Positions 9,564 through 18,028 of a stretch of 64,000 bases of DNA are shown in pieces. The stretch covers positions 62,001 to 126,000 of the forward strand of contig CAADGL010000009.1 of NCBI GenBank assembly GCA_900696525.1, in the 5' to 3' direction. The notes beneath the pieces were generated by a model that worked only from the letters and a program-made list of their open reading frames with translations, did no database searches and was not told the DNA's origin. Both the position numbers and the translations under genes were made by a program. Origin of the DNA: an uncultured Planctomycetota bacterium (GTDB taxonomy: Bacteria; Planctomycetota; Phycisphaerae; UBA1845; Fen-1342). The first letter of the stretch is position 1. The number at the start of each line of letters is the position of its first letter.

Positions 9564-11105
9564 TCAGGCGCGCGAGAGCGGCGTCTCGCGCAGCCACGGC
9601 ATCGTCGCGAAATACAGGTCGCCGATCGCCTTCAACCCGTGGATCATCATGGCCAGGCGCTCCAGTCCGAGGCCCCAGGCGAGCACGCGCTGCCGGATGC
9701 CCAGCGGGCGCGTGACTTCGGGCCGGAAGATGCCGGAGCCGCCCATCTCGACCCATTCGTTGCGGCCTTCGAGCCAGAGGAACACCTCGGCGGAGGGCTC
9801 GGTGTAGGGGAAGAAGCTGGGACGGAAGCGCACCTTCGGAAAGCCCATCTTGCCGTAGAAGGCGCTCAGCGTGCCGAGCAGCGTCGAGAGGCTCGCCTGC
9901 GGATCGACGATGATCCCGTCGACCTGGTGGAAGACGGGGAGGTGCTTGTAATCAACCGTCTCGCGCCGGAAGACCGGGCCGATGACGAAGTACTTGCCGG
10001 GGGCGTCGGGCGTGCGCCGGGCATGATCGGCCAGGGCGCGGATCGTCGCCGCCGTCGTGTGCGTGCGCAGCACCGGCTTGTGGGCCAGCTCGCGGCTCCA
10101 GCGGTAGCGCCAGCCGGTGCTGCCGGTGTCGCCGCCGGTCTCGTGCGTGGCGCAGATGCGCTCGACGAGGGCGTCGTCGGGCAGGCGCGCGCGGTCGGGG
10201 CGCGAGACGTAGAAGGTGTCCTGCATGTCGCGGGCGGGGTGGTCCTGGGGCTGGAAGAGCGCGTCGAAATCCCAGAAGCTGCTCTCGACCCAGGGGCTGA
10301 CGATCTCGGTGAAGCCCATCTCGAGGAAGACGCGCCGCACGCGGTCGAGCGTTCGCTGAAAGGCGTGCTCCTTGCCGGGGTATAGCTTCCTGGCCGAGAG
10401 CGTCACGTCGTAGGGTTGCAGGTCCACCTCGCGCCAGCCGCCATCAGCAAGCAGCTCAGGCGAGAGCTGCGTGACCGAGCGGCGGCCCGCGAGGCCCGCC
10501 GCGAGCGCGGCGCGGCCGGCGTCGGTCAGCGCCACGGACCGGTCGGTGCGCGGCTTGACGTTCACGAAGCCCTTGCGCTTGCCGGCCAGCTCGATCGCCC
10601 GCGCGACCGGAACGCCGGCGTTTTCGAGCTCCGCCGCGCGCGCCGCGCGCCCGTCGGCCAGGGCCCGGATGAGCCGCTCGTCGGGGGTGGGGGTATCGTC
10701 CAGGGCGCGGCCGGCTTCCGTCAGCGCCAGATCGTCGCCCTGCTTGACCGCCCAGCCGCGCTGCGCCAGCCAGCGCAGCGTCTGGCCGACCTGGCCGGCG
10801 TCGAGCCCGCAATGCCGCGGTATCTCCGTGATCCGGCAGCGGCCGCCCTGCGCCCGGAGGACGCCGACGATGACGCGCTCCGGCAGGGGGGACGAGGCGT
10901 AGGCGCGCCCTTCGCCTCCGAGCGACAGCTCGTCGTAGGGCTGCTCGCTGATCGTGATCCAGCCCTGTTGCTCCAGCGCCGCGCACGCCGCCGCCACCTG
11001 CGCCTGGTCGCGTTTCAGGCGCGCGGCCAGCTCGCGAATCAGCGAGGGCGCCGCGGCCTCGGCGGCGGCGCACAGGACCTCGTACTGCATCTGCGGGATT
11101 TGCAT
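9564..11105 (-). CDS. pheS: Phenylalanyl-tRNA synthetase alpha chain, archaeal/eukaryotic type
   Basis: 513-residue catalytic subunit of the (alpha-beta)2 enzyme that charges tRNA-Phe. The N-terminal about 190 residues form tandem winged-helix segments, as in archaeal and eukaryotic PheS, rather than the bacterial coiled coil. The catalytic part shows FTEIVSPWVESSFWDFDAL, then HLPVFHQVDGIIVD, then FRPSFFPYTEPSAEV and the motif 3 segment AWGLGLERLAMM. The start ATG at 11105 lies 8 bases after the upstream stop; ATG at 11090 is an alternative. It sits directly behind a PQQ-propeller gene, and pheT is not in the window. Family certain; the archaeal-type assignment rests on the N-terminal length and the FPYTEPSAEV context. 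Confidence 0.93.
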   Translation of the reverse strand: MQIPQMQYEVLCAAAEAAAPSLIRELAARLKRDQAQVAAACAALEQQGWITISEQPYDELSLGGEGRAYASSPLPERVIVGVLRAQGGRCRITEIPRHCGLDAGQVGQTLRWLAQRGWAVKQGDDLALTEAGRALDDTPTPDERLIRALADGRAARAAELENAGVPVARAIELAGKRKGFVNVKPRTDRSVALTDAGRAALAAGLAGRRSVTQLSPELLADGGWREVDLQPYDVTLSARKLYPGKEHAFQRTLDRVRRVFLEMGFTEIVSPWVESSFWDFDALFQPQDHPARDMQDTFYVSRPDRARLPDDALVERICATHETGGDTGSTGWRYRWSRELAHKPVLRTHTTAATIRALADHARRTPDAPGKYFVIGPVFRRETVDYKHLPVFHQVDGIIVDPQASLSTLLGTLSAFYGKMGFPKVRFRPSFFPYTEPSAEVFLWLEGRNEWVEMGGSGIFRPEVTRPLGIRQRVLAWGLGLERLAMMIHGLKAIGDLYFATMPWLRETPLSRA

Positions 11106-11113
11106 GCGGTTAC

Positions 11114-12490
11114 TCAGTTCGGGCCGCCGATCGCGATCAGCTCTTTCTCCGTGCGGAAGTACAGCACGCCTTCGGAGACCGCCGGCGTGGCCATGCAGGT
11201 CTGCCCGATCTGGCCGCTGGTGATCGGCTCGAAGTCGCGGGCCGCGTTGAGGATGAACACGTCGCCCTGCTCGCTGGTGTAGTAGAGCTTGCCGTCTCCG
11301 GCGACGGGCGAGGCGGTGAAGCCGGTGCGGCCGTCGCCGAGGCGCTCGCGGAAGTGCTGCTTGCCGGTGCGCGCGTCGTACGCGGCCAGCACGCCGTTGT
11401 CGCGGCAGACGTAGAGCACGCCGCGGTAGACGATCGGCGTCTGCATGTAGGCGCCGAAGCCGGCGTCGGCCCAGGCGACGGCCTCGTGCTTCCTGTCGTC
11501 GGTCGGCAGGGCGATCTCGCCGCGGGCGTTGGCCCGCACGGCGGCGACGAAGGGCGTCGGCCGGTGGTTGGCGGTGAAGAACAGCAGGTCGCGGTCGGCG
11601 ATGGGCGTGGGCACGGGGATGCCGCCCGTGCCGGCCATCTTCCAGATTTCCTTGCCGGTGGAGAAGTCGTAGGCGCCGATGTGCCGCCAGCCGCCGACGA
11701 CGATCTGGGCCGCGGGCGCTGCGCCGTTGGTTCCGCCCGCGGCCTCGGGGAAGTAGAGCGTGGGCGTGCACCAGGTAGGGGCCTCGGCGCGGGCCGTGCG
11801 CCAGAGCTCGCGGCCGTCGCCGGCGTCGAAGGCGGCGATGAACGAGTCCTTCTGCACGTCGCACTGCACGATGACGCGGCCCTCGTGGATGATCGGCGAG
11901 CTGCCGAAGCCCCACTGCGCCGCGGGCACGGCGTGGAAGCCGGCGTCGAGCTCGCCGAGGTCCTTCGACCACAGGTGCTGGCCGCTCAGGTCGTAGCAGT
12001 GCAGCCCTTCGGGGCCGAAAAATGCCGCCACGTAGCGCCCGTCGGTCGCGGGGGTGCAGTTGGCGTGCGAGCCCTTCGGGTGGCGCTTGACGCGCGGCAC
12101 GCCCTTGTGGCAGACGCGCTCCCAGAGCACCTTGCCCGTCTTCTTGTCCAGGCAGAGCAGCTTCCATTCGAACGGCCGCGTCTCGTCCACGGGCGCGATG
12201 TCGCCATACAGCCCGACGCGAAGCTCCTGGCTCGCCTCGCTGACCGCCGTCGTGAGGAATACGCGATCGCCCCAGATCGCCGGGCACGAATGGCCAAGGC
12301 CGGCGATCGGCGTGCGCCAGCGGATGTTCTCGCCCTTCTCGACGTCCCAGCTCGTCGGCAACGCGAAGCCCTCGGCGACGCCGCTTGCGAGCGGTCCGCG
12401 GAAGCCGGGCCAGTGAACGCCGGCGGGTTCTCCGGCCCACGCCAGCGACGCGGTGACGGTCACGAGCGCCACGCATGCGAACCGTTTCAT
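11114..12490 (-). CDS. Exported PQQ-type beta-propeller protein
   Basis: 458-residue protein with a signal peptide (MKRFACVALVTVTASLAWAG) and a run of PQQ-like/quinoprotein beta-propeller blades. Blades show the repeated AYDxxTGK pattern, for example LYYTSEQGDVFILNA, GAYDFSTGKEIWKMAG and AAYDARTGKQHFRERL. Planctomycetes carry many 'outer membrane protein assembly factor BamB-like' proteins of this length next to GEPAGVHWPGFRG-type N-termini; the sequence HWPGFRG is seen here just after the signal. No catalytic residues or cofactor ligands can be assigned, so function is unknown. Good GAAGGAG site. Probably cotranscribed with pheS, eight bases downstream, which is an unusual partner. Confidence 0.82.
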   Translation of the reverse strand: MKRFACVALVTVTASLAWAGEPAGVHWPGFRGPLASGVAEGFALPTSWDVEKGENIRWRTPIAGLGHSCPAIWGDRVFLTTAVSEASQELRVGLYGDIAPVDETRPFEWKLLCLDKKTGKVLWERVCHKGVPRVKRHPKGSHANCTPATDGRYVAAFFGPEGLHCYDLSGQHLWSKDLGELDAGFHAVPAAQWGFGSSPIIHEGRVIVQCDVQKDSFIAAFDAGDGRELWRTARAEAPTWCTPTLYFPEAAGGTNGAAPAAQIVVGGWRHIGAYDFSTGKEIWKMAGTGGIPVPTPIADRDLLFFTANHRPTPFVAAVRANARGEIALPTDDRKHEAVAWADAGFGAYMQTPIVYRGVLYVCRDNGVLAAYDARTGKQHFRERLGDGRTGFTASPVAGDGKLYYTSEQGDVFILNAARDFEPITSGQIGQTCMATPAVSEGVLYFRTEKELIAIGGPN

Positions 12491-12668
12491 GGGCCGCTCC
12501 TTCTTCCCGGTGCGGATCGTACGCGAGCGGCGGCGGGCGTCAAACGCGGTGCGCTCGGCGGCGGCTGGGTCGGGCTGAGGACGGCCCGGCTGCGCTGGTT
12601 GCCGGCCAGTTGGTGCCTGGGATAATGGATGCGGCGCGGCGTTCGATTCCGCGCGGGAGGTCCAGAAC

Positions 12669-13166
12669 ATGAGCCTGCGACACTCGGGGCTGGCGTCATT
12701 CCTCGTTGCCTGCACGCTGGGCGGAGTGGCGTGCGTGTTCGTTCCTCCGCCGAACAACGGCGGCGACAACAACGACGGCGGCGACCCGAACACGACCGGC
12801 ACCATCACGATCCGCATCGTGAACACCACCGACGTCACGCTCGACCCGGAGATTTTTCTCTCCGCGACCGCCGTGTCGCGCGAGGAGCTGTTCAACCTGA
12901 ACCGCAAGTACACGGCGTTCGGCGTGGGGACGCTGGGGCTGATCGCGCGTTTCAGCAGCGACTCGTTCACGGTTCCGTGCAGCGACGCCCGCCTGATCGG
13001 CACGCTCGGCGGGCGCTTCGGCGACAACCTCAACAACCCGGACGGCGTCGGGCGCGAGATCATCCTGGCGCAGGACCTGAGCGTGTTCTGCGGCGGGCGG
13101 GTGACGTTCACCTACTCGCGCCAGGCGGGCGGCGGGTTCACAACTTCGTTCGTCGTGGAGCCGTGA
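12669..13166 (+). CDS. Small putative lipoprotein, first of a paralogous pair
   Basis: 165 residues of unknown function. A hydrophobic N-terminus ends LGGVAC, a weak lipobox with Cys22, followed by a disordered PPPNNGGDNNDGGDPN linker. The globular part begins TITIRIVNTTDVTLDPEIF and contains two cysteines (PCSDAR, VFCGG). The ribosome site GGGAGG is good. The next gene starts just downstream and repeats the same pattern (RIEFVNETALDLTPNFYY, LACERVR), so the two look like diverged tandem duplicates of one exported family. The role is not recognisable. Confidence 0.7.
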   Translation: MSLRHSGLASFLVACTLGGVACVFVPPPNNGGDNNDGGDPNTTGTITIRIVNTTDVTLDPEIFLSATAVSREELFNLNRKYTAFGVGTLGLIARFSSDSFTVPCSDARLIGTLGGRFGDNLNNPDGVGREIILAQDLSVFCGGRVTFTYSRQAGGGFTTSFVVEP

Positions 13167-13233
13167 CGTGACGGACCTGGCACAACCGGAATTCGTCTGG
13201 CGCAACCGCTTGCTTACGGGCGCGGCTCGGATC

Positions 13234-13725
13234 ATGCAGAAGCCGCGTCAGGAAGCGGGTGCGCCGGGTGGCCCGCGATTGTTCGCTGCGACAGTGGTCG
13301 CCGCCGCCGTGCTCGCCGGGCTGGTGGGCTGCGTGCCGTTGGAGCCGGCCGGTCCTCCGCCGCCGGTGCGTATCGAGTTCGTCAACGAAACGGCGCTGGA
13401 CCTGACGCCGAACTTCTACTACAGCGACAGTGCCGCGGATGCGCCGAGCCTGTTCGTGGTCGCGCACCTGAACACGAGCTTCATCCAGCGGCAGTTCGCC
13501 GAGATTCCATCGCGTGGCACGGCACACACGGTGCTGGCGTGCGAGCGCGTGCGCAGCCTGGGCGTCAGCCGGCCGCGCGTGTTCAACGCCGCGGTCCTGG
13601 AGGTGACGGACTCGACGGACGAGATCTTCCTGCTGCGCAACGCCGATTACGACTGCGGCGCGACGCTGCGGTTCGTGTATTACCTGGAGGACGAGGCGCT
13701 GCGCGTGCGGCTCGAGACGGACTGA
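13234..13725 (+). CDS. Small putative lipoprotein, second of a paralogous pair
   Basis: 163 residues of unknown function when started at the ATG at 13234; a GTG at 13168, one base after the previous stop, would add 22 residues and is a real alternative. The N-terminus reads as a signal ending LAGLVGC, a good lipobox (LVGC), followed by a Pro-rich linker. The body RIEFVNETALDLTPNFYYSD aligns by eye with the preceding gene, and both have a Cys-containing strand in the middle and a Cys near the end. Coupled to the first gene by close spacing. Export to the cell envelope is inferred; nothing indicates a ligand or enzyme activity. Confidence 0.68.
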   Translation: MQKPRQEAGAPGGPRLFAATVVAAAVLAGLVGCVPLEPAGPPPPVRIEFVNETALDLTPNFYYSDSAADAPSLFVVAHLNTSFIQRQFAEIPSRGTAHTVLACERVRSLGVSRPRVFNAAVLEVTDSTDEIFLLRNADYDCGATLRFVYYLEDEALRVRLETD

Positions 13726-13954
13726 AGCCCATCCACGCTGCTGCGGCTCCCTCGCGTCACGCCGAGCGCAGCCAGGCATCCGCCGCCGGACCGCGGATCG
13801 GTCGCGCTGCTCGCATGATCTGCGGTCGCCGCGCCGCCCCGGACCGTCACCGGGGACGAACCCCCACATCCGCTCAGCCGTCGCCCCCGAAACCGCCGAT
13901 AAGGGAGCACAGCGCGCCCGCGGGGACGCGAGCCCTCGGCGCCGGGAGCAGTCC

Positions 13955-15982
13955 ATGCGCGTCGCCGTATTCTCCGACCACGTCTGGCCAAGCGCGGCGC
14001 GTGCCCTGGCGTTTGCGACCGTGGCCGCCGGCGACAACGGGCCGGCCCATCCGTCCGAGCCTGAACTGCACCGGCGCGTCAACGCCGGCCAGCGAACCTA
14101 CGAGCGGCTCCGGCGGGCATCTCCAGACCTGCTCATGGACCTTGACGGCGACGGGCTGCTGCATCTGCTGGCGGCGGGGGCCGTTGATCCGGAAAAGCCG
14201 ATCGAGTTCAACCCCGGCTACCGTGCGCCGCTGGAGTTGAGGCCACTGCACCAGGCGCTCGGTGCGCCGCTGGCTTCGTTTTTTCCGAACGGAATCCCCA
14301 TCAGCCTGGCCGATGGGCAGCCCGGCTTCGACTGGCCGTCGCTGCACCTGGACGGCTGGTTCAAGTTCGTCGCCGACCGCGCCCAGGTCTACGAGCTTCA
14401 GCAAATGGGCGTGCCGGGGCTTTCGTACATGCCCGCGGCTGCGCCCGATTTCGAGTACGGCACGCGCCCGCTCGAACCCAACGCGGCCCGCGTCCCGATC
14501 GCCTTCGTTGGCTCGCTGCGCGGCGGCTTCTTCGGGCCCGGCCGCCAGGACGCGCTGCACGCGCTGACGCCGGGCCTGATGGCGTACGCGCATGATCGCG
14601 GCGTCGTCGGGGCGGCGTTCTACGACGTGTACCACGCGCTGCTGAAGATGGGCAAGCCCTGCGGGCCGGAGGTCGCTCCCGAGGAGAATCACCGCCGGCT
14701 ATCGGCCTATCTGCGGGCGCGGCAGGCGTACCTGGCGATCTGCGCGGTGGCCAGGCGCGACCGCTTCGTGATGCTGCTCAAGCGCCAGCTCGGCGATGTC
14801 TTCCAGCTCTTCGGAGAAGGCTGGGACGCGCAGTACGGGCTTCAATGCGGGCCGGCGCCGGCGACCCTGGCCGAAGCGCTCGAGCTGTTCCGCACGGCGC
14901 TCGTCAACATCGACCTGCCCGACGAGGGCTGCGAATGCGGCCTGAGCGCGCGCGTGTTCGAGGTGACGGCGGCGGGCGGCTTCCTGCTGGCGCTGGCGCG
15001 GCCGGAGCTGGCCGAGCACTTCGAGATCGGCATCGAGATCGAGACGTTTCACGACGAGGCCGAGCTGCTCGACAAGTGCCAGCACTACCTGGCCAACCCG
15101 CGGCGCGCCGCCGAGATCGCCGCCGCCGGCCAGCGGCGGACGCTGCAATCGCACCTCTATTCTCACCGGCTGCGCGAGATCGTGCGGCGGCTGGAGCTGC
15201 CGCGGGCGCCCTCGACAGCCAGCGCCGCCGCGAGCGAGGCATCGGCCGCGTACTTCAACCTCGGCGACTGGATCGATGAGTGCCGGCGTGTCGTCCCGCG
15301 GCCGCGCGTCATTCTCGATTGCGGGGCCTTCACGGGCACGACGGCGCGGCTGCTGCGGAGGGCGTTTCCGCAGGCGGAGATCCACAGTTTCGAGCCGGTG
15401 TCGGCCAACTTCGCCGAGCTGGAGCGGGCCGCCGCCGAGCTGCGCGTGAATGCGGTGCGGGCCGCCGTCAGCGACCAGGACGGCGAGACGACGATCAACC
15501 TGACGGCGGGGGGGCAGTCGGCGTCGCTGCTGGGTTTTCAGGAAGAGCGCAACCCGCTCGTGCTTTATCACAAGATCACCGGGGGCGAGCGGGTGCGGAC
15601 GCTCACGCTGGATCGCTGGTGCGGCGAAGCGGGGGTCGATCCGCGGTGCATCGACATCGTCAAGATGGACATCCAGGGTGCGGAGCTCCGGGCACTGGCG
15701 GGAGCGCGCGAGCTGCTGCGGCACGCGCGGGCCGTGTTTCTCGAGGTCGGCTTCCGAAGGTTCTACAAGGACATGCCGCTCTTCGAGGACGTCGAGCGCT
15801 TCATGCGGGCGGCGGGCTTCGAGCGCCGCGCCCTCTATCCGTCGGCGGCGCCCAGCGTGTGGGGAGCCGCGCTCTATGTCCGCAGCGCGACGCCCCCCGC
15901 GGCCACGGCGCCATTCGCTGCGAGCGCACCGGGGCTGGCCGGGAGCGCCCCGGGCATCGCGAGCGTTTCAACGGCATGCTGA
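13955..15982 (+). CDS. CgeB-like glycosyltransferase fused to FkbM methyltransferase
   Basis: 675-residue two-domain protein. Residues about 1-420 resemble CgeB / glycosyl transferase 1_2 proteins: a DUF-like N-terminal Rossmann part (HLDGWFKFVADRAQVYELQQ) and a C-terminal half with GLSARVFEVTAAGGFLL and IEIETFHDEAELLDKCQHYL, the typical family ending. Residues about 445-640 are an FkbM-type SAM methyltransferase: VILDCGAFTGTTARLLRR (motif I), IHSFEPVSANFAEL, IDIVKMDIQGAELRAL and VFLEVGFRRFY. Such proteins modify surface glycans or methylate sugars; the substrate is unknown. ATG at 13955 follows GGGAG. First of three genes with a methyltransferase and a paralogous glycosyltransferase behind it. 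Confidence 0.82.
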   Translation: MRVAVFSDHVWPSAARALAFATVAAGDNGPAHPSEPELHRRVNAGQRTYERLRRASPDLLMDLDGDGLLHLLAAGAVDPEKPIEFNPGYRAPLELRPLHQALGAPLASFFPNGIPISLADGQPGFDWPSLHLDGWFKFVADRAQVYELQQMGVPGLSYMPAAAPDFEYGTRPLEPNAARVPIAFVGSLRGGFFGPGRQDALHALTPGLMAYAHDRGVVGAAFYDVYHALLKMGKPCGPEVAPEENHRRLSAYLRARQAYLAICAVARRDRFVMLLKRQLGDVFQLFGEGWDAQYGLQCGPAPATLAEALELFRTALVNIDLPDEGCECGLSARVFEVTAAGGFLLALARPELAEHFEIGIEIETFHDEAELLDKCQHYLANPRRAAEIAAAGQRRTLQSHLYSHRLREIVRRLELPRAPSTASAAASEASAAYFNLGDWIDECRRVVPRPRVILDCGAFTGTTARLLRRAFPQAEIHSFEPVSANFAELERAAAELRVNAVRAAVSDQDGETTINLTAGGQSASLLGFQEERNPLVLYHKITGGERVRTLTLDRWCGEAGVDPRCIDIVKMDIQGAELRALAGARELLRHARAVFLEVGFRRFYKDMPLFEDVERFMRAAGFERRALYPSAAPSVWGAALYVRSATPPAATAPFAASAPGLAGSAPGIASVSTAC

Positions 15983-16058
15983 GCGCGGCGAAGCGCCTGC
16001 CTTCGGATCGCGGTGCGGCCGGGTTCTGCCGCGCCAGTCGCCGCACACGGGAGCAGCC

Positions 16059-16724
16059 ATGAACGCGACACTGGCAGGGTCCGGGGAAGCGCCCATCGCG
16101 CTCGATGCGGCGGGCTGGCTCGCGGAGCCGCCCGAGTTCCGCAACATGTTCAACGCCGACGGCGAGCTGGTACGGATGGTGCTCGCCTACCACCGCCGCT
16201 GCGGTTTCGCCTGCGCGGTTGAGACCGGGACGTTCGAGGGCTACACGACGCTGGGCCTGGCGCGGATCATTCCGAGGGTCTACACGATCGAGGTGGTCGA
16301 GAAGCAGTACTGCGAGGCGCTGGCGCGCCTCCGCGACCAGCCGCGCATCCGCCCGCTGCTGGGCAACTCGTCGGCCGTGCTGGCGCAGATCATGCCCGAG
16401 CTGCGCTACCCGCTGCTGGCGTTCCTCGACGCGCACTGGGGGCACTACTGGCCGCTGCGCGACGAGCTGCGCCTGCTGATGGCCGTCAAGCAGCCTAAGC
16501 TCATCATGATCCACGACTTCCAGGTGCCCGGCCGCGACTTCGGCTTCGACGCCTACCTCGGCCGGCCCTGCAACCTCGACTACATCGGCGACGTGCTCGT
16601 CCACGACGAGTGCCGCTACGTCTTCAACGAACGCACCGCGCCCGGCAGCGCCAATCGCGGCGTGCTGTTCATCGAGCACTGCCTGGAGTCGGCGCCGCAC
16701 ACGCCAGAATGGAGCCGCGCATGA
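16059..16724 (+). CDS. Class I SAM-dependent methyltransferase-like protein
   Basis: 221 residues. The start at 16059 has a GGGAG site and opens directly into a complete domain; the longer reading frame upstream only shadows the preceding gene. Motif I is CAVETGTFEGYTTLGLARII, followed by VYTIEVVEKQYCEAL (acidic residue of motif II) and LLAFLDAHWGHYWPLRDEL. The latter is like the metal-adjacent DAHW segment in cephalosporin hydroxylase / class I methyltransferases acting on sugars. The last codons overlap the next gene as ATGA, so it is translationally coupled. Probably part of glycan modification together with its neighbours; the exact methyl acceptor cannot be told. Confidence 0.75.
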   Translation: MNATLAGSGEAPIALDAAGWLAEPPEFRNMFNADGELVRMVLAYHRRCGFACAVETGTFEGYTTLGLARIIPRVYTIEVVEKQYCEALARLRDQPRIRPLLGNSSAVLAQIMPELRYPLLAFLDAHWGHYWPLRDELRLLMAVKQPKLIMIHDFQVPGRDFGFDAYLGRPCNLDYIGDVLVHDECRYVFNERTAPGSANRGVLFIEHCLESAPHTPEWSRA

Positions 16725-17920
16725 AGATCGCTCTGATCGGTGACGTATCACTGCGTCCGGCGCTGCAATCCGCCGGCCACGCGCTGCTCGAACTCACCGT
16801 GCACGCCGACGCCGACCTGGCGGGCCGGATCCAGGCCGGCACGCAGGCGGCGCAGCAGCTCCGCGGCGCCGGGCTTGACGCCCTCTTCGACCGCGACGGC
16901 GCCGGGCTGCTGCTCGTGCAGCAGGGCGGCCAAGCGCGCGTCAGCCTCCTGCACGAAGCGCTGGGCGTCCCGCTCGTCTCCGAGTTCACCCAACCGCTTC
17001 CCGTGGCGCTGGCCGCGCTCACGCCCGACGCGCTCTGGCAGTGCCTCGCCAGCCGCCGCTGGTTCAAACTCGTGGCCGACGCGCCACACGCCGACGAGCT
17101 GCGCCGCCTGGGCGTGCCGGGCGTCGTCGAGCTGCCGCCCGGCGCGGCGGCGGCGTCCGGGGCGGAGCGGGATGCGCTGTCGCTGCCGCGCGCCGTGGCG
17201 TATCACGGCGATGCGCGCGACGAGCTGTTCCTCCCCGGCCGGGCGCACCTCGGCAGCGCGCTGCGCACGGCGCTGCTGGCTCGCGCGGCCCTCGCGGACG
17301 GCCGCGACGCGCATTTCGCCGACGCCTGCGGACTGGCGCTGACGCCCGACAGCCCGCTCGATCGCCGCAGCGAGTACTACGCCGCGCGCCGGCTATACAG
17401 CGGCATGGGCGACGTTGAGCGGCGCGTGCATGCGCTGCGGCGGCTGAGCGCCGAGCTTCCCCGGCAACTGCTGGTCAGCGGCGAAGGGTGGGAGCGCAAC
17501 GGGATCAGCGCCACGCGCGAAGCGCGTCCGGCGCTGATCAACCTCGCCTTCACCCCGCCGGACGCCGAGGCCGGGCTCGAGCCGGCGGCGCTGGCGGCGG
17601 CGCTGAGCGGCGGCATGCTGCTGTGCGAGGCCGCCACGGGTGCTGCACAATGGCTGGAGCGCGGGCGCGAATGCGAGACGTTCGGCAGCGCGCCTGAGCT
17701 GATCGAGAAATGCCGGCACTATCTCGAGCACGCCGATGAGGCGCTCACGATCGGCGCCGCGGGCAGAGCGCGCTGCCTGCGGGAGCATTCGCACCGGGCG
17801 CGGCTCGGCCGGCTCGCGGCCGCGGTTGCGGAGCTGCGCGGGCTCGACGCGTCGTCGCCGCCAGGCGTGCCGGCGAGCGTCGCCCTCGACGCCGTTCAGC
17901 CGGCGGCGACGCGCTACTGA
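16721..17920 (+). CDS. CgeB-like glycosyltransferase, paralogue of the 13955 gene
   Basis: 399 residues, start ATG overlapping the previous stop. It lines up with the first 420 residues of the fusion protein at 13955: NAGQ/QAGTQ near residue 35, SRRWFKLVADAPHADELRRL against DGWFKFVADRAQVYELQQM, and ECETFGSAPELIEKCRHYLE against IETFHDEAELLDKCQHYL. It lacks the FkbM domain. Conserved positions of the nucleotide-sugar half are less clear than in the paralogue (the region equivalent to GFLLALARPEL reads GMLLCEAATGAAQ), so activity is uncertain. Likely arose by duplication within this operon. Confidence 0.72.
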   Translation: MKIALIGDVSLRPALQSAGHALLELTVHADADLAGRIQAGTQAAQQLRGAGLDALFDRDGAGLLLVQQGGQARVSLLHEALGVPLVSEFTQPLPVALAALTPDALWQCLASRRWFKLVADAPHADELRRLGVPGVVELPPGAAAASGAERDALSLPRAVAYHGDARDELFLPGRAHLGSALRTALLARAALADGRDAHFADACGLALTPDSPLDRRSEYYAARRLYSGMGDVERRVHALRRLSAELPRQLLVSGEGWERNGISATREARPALINLAFTPPDAEAGLEPAALAAALSGGMLLCEAATGAAQWLERGRECETFGSAPELIEKCRHYLEHADEALTIGAAGRARCLREHSHRARLGRLAAAVAELRGLDASSPPGVPASVALDAVQPAATRY

Positions 17921-18028
17921 CGAGCCGCACGAAAGCGCTCGGCTGCCTTTCCGCCACGCGCCCGCCTGCTATCATCTCGCTTTTCACGGCGCCGATCGGC
18001 CGCGGAGCCGGACGAGGAGGTGCGTGCG

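Noticed and set aside
9564-12476. 970-residue fusion of PheS with a long Arg-rich N-terminus
   Set aside because: The upstream half is a shadow of the PQQ-propeller gene, which has a signal peptide and propeller motifs in its own frame; PheS starts at 11105.
12630-12660. tRNA-like T-loop word GTTCGATTCC
   Set aside because: No D-arm or anticodon arm can be placed upstream within tRNA distance and the flanking stem does not pair; it is only the leader of the lipoprotein gene.
17970-17975. TATCAT as -10 for the LOG gene
   Set aside because: No -35 at suitable spacing; only weak evidence.
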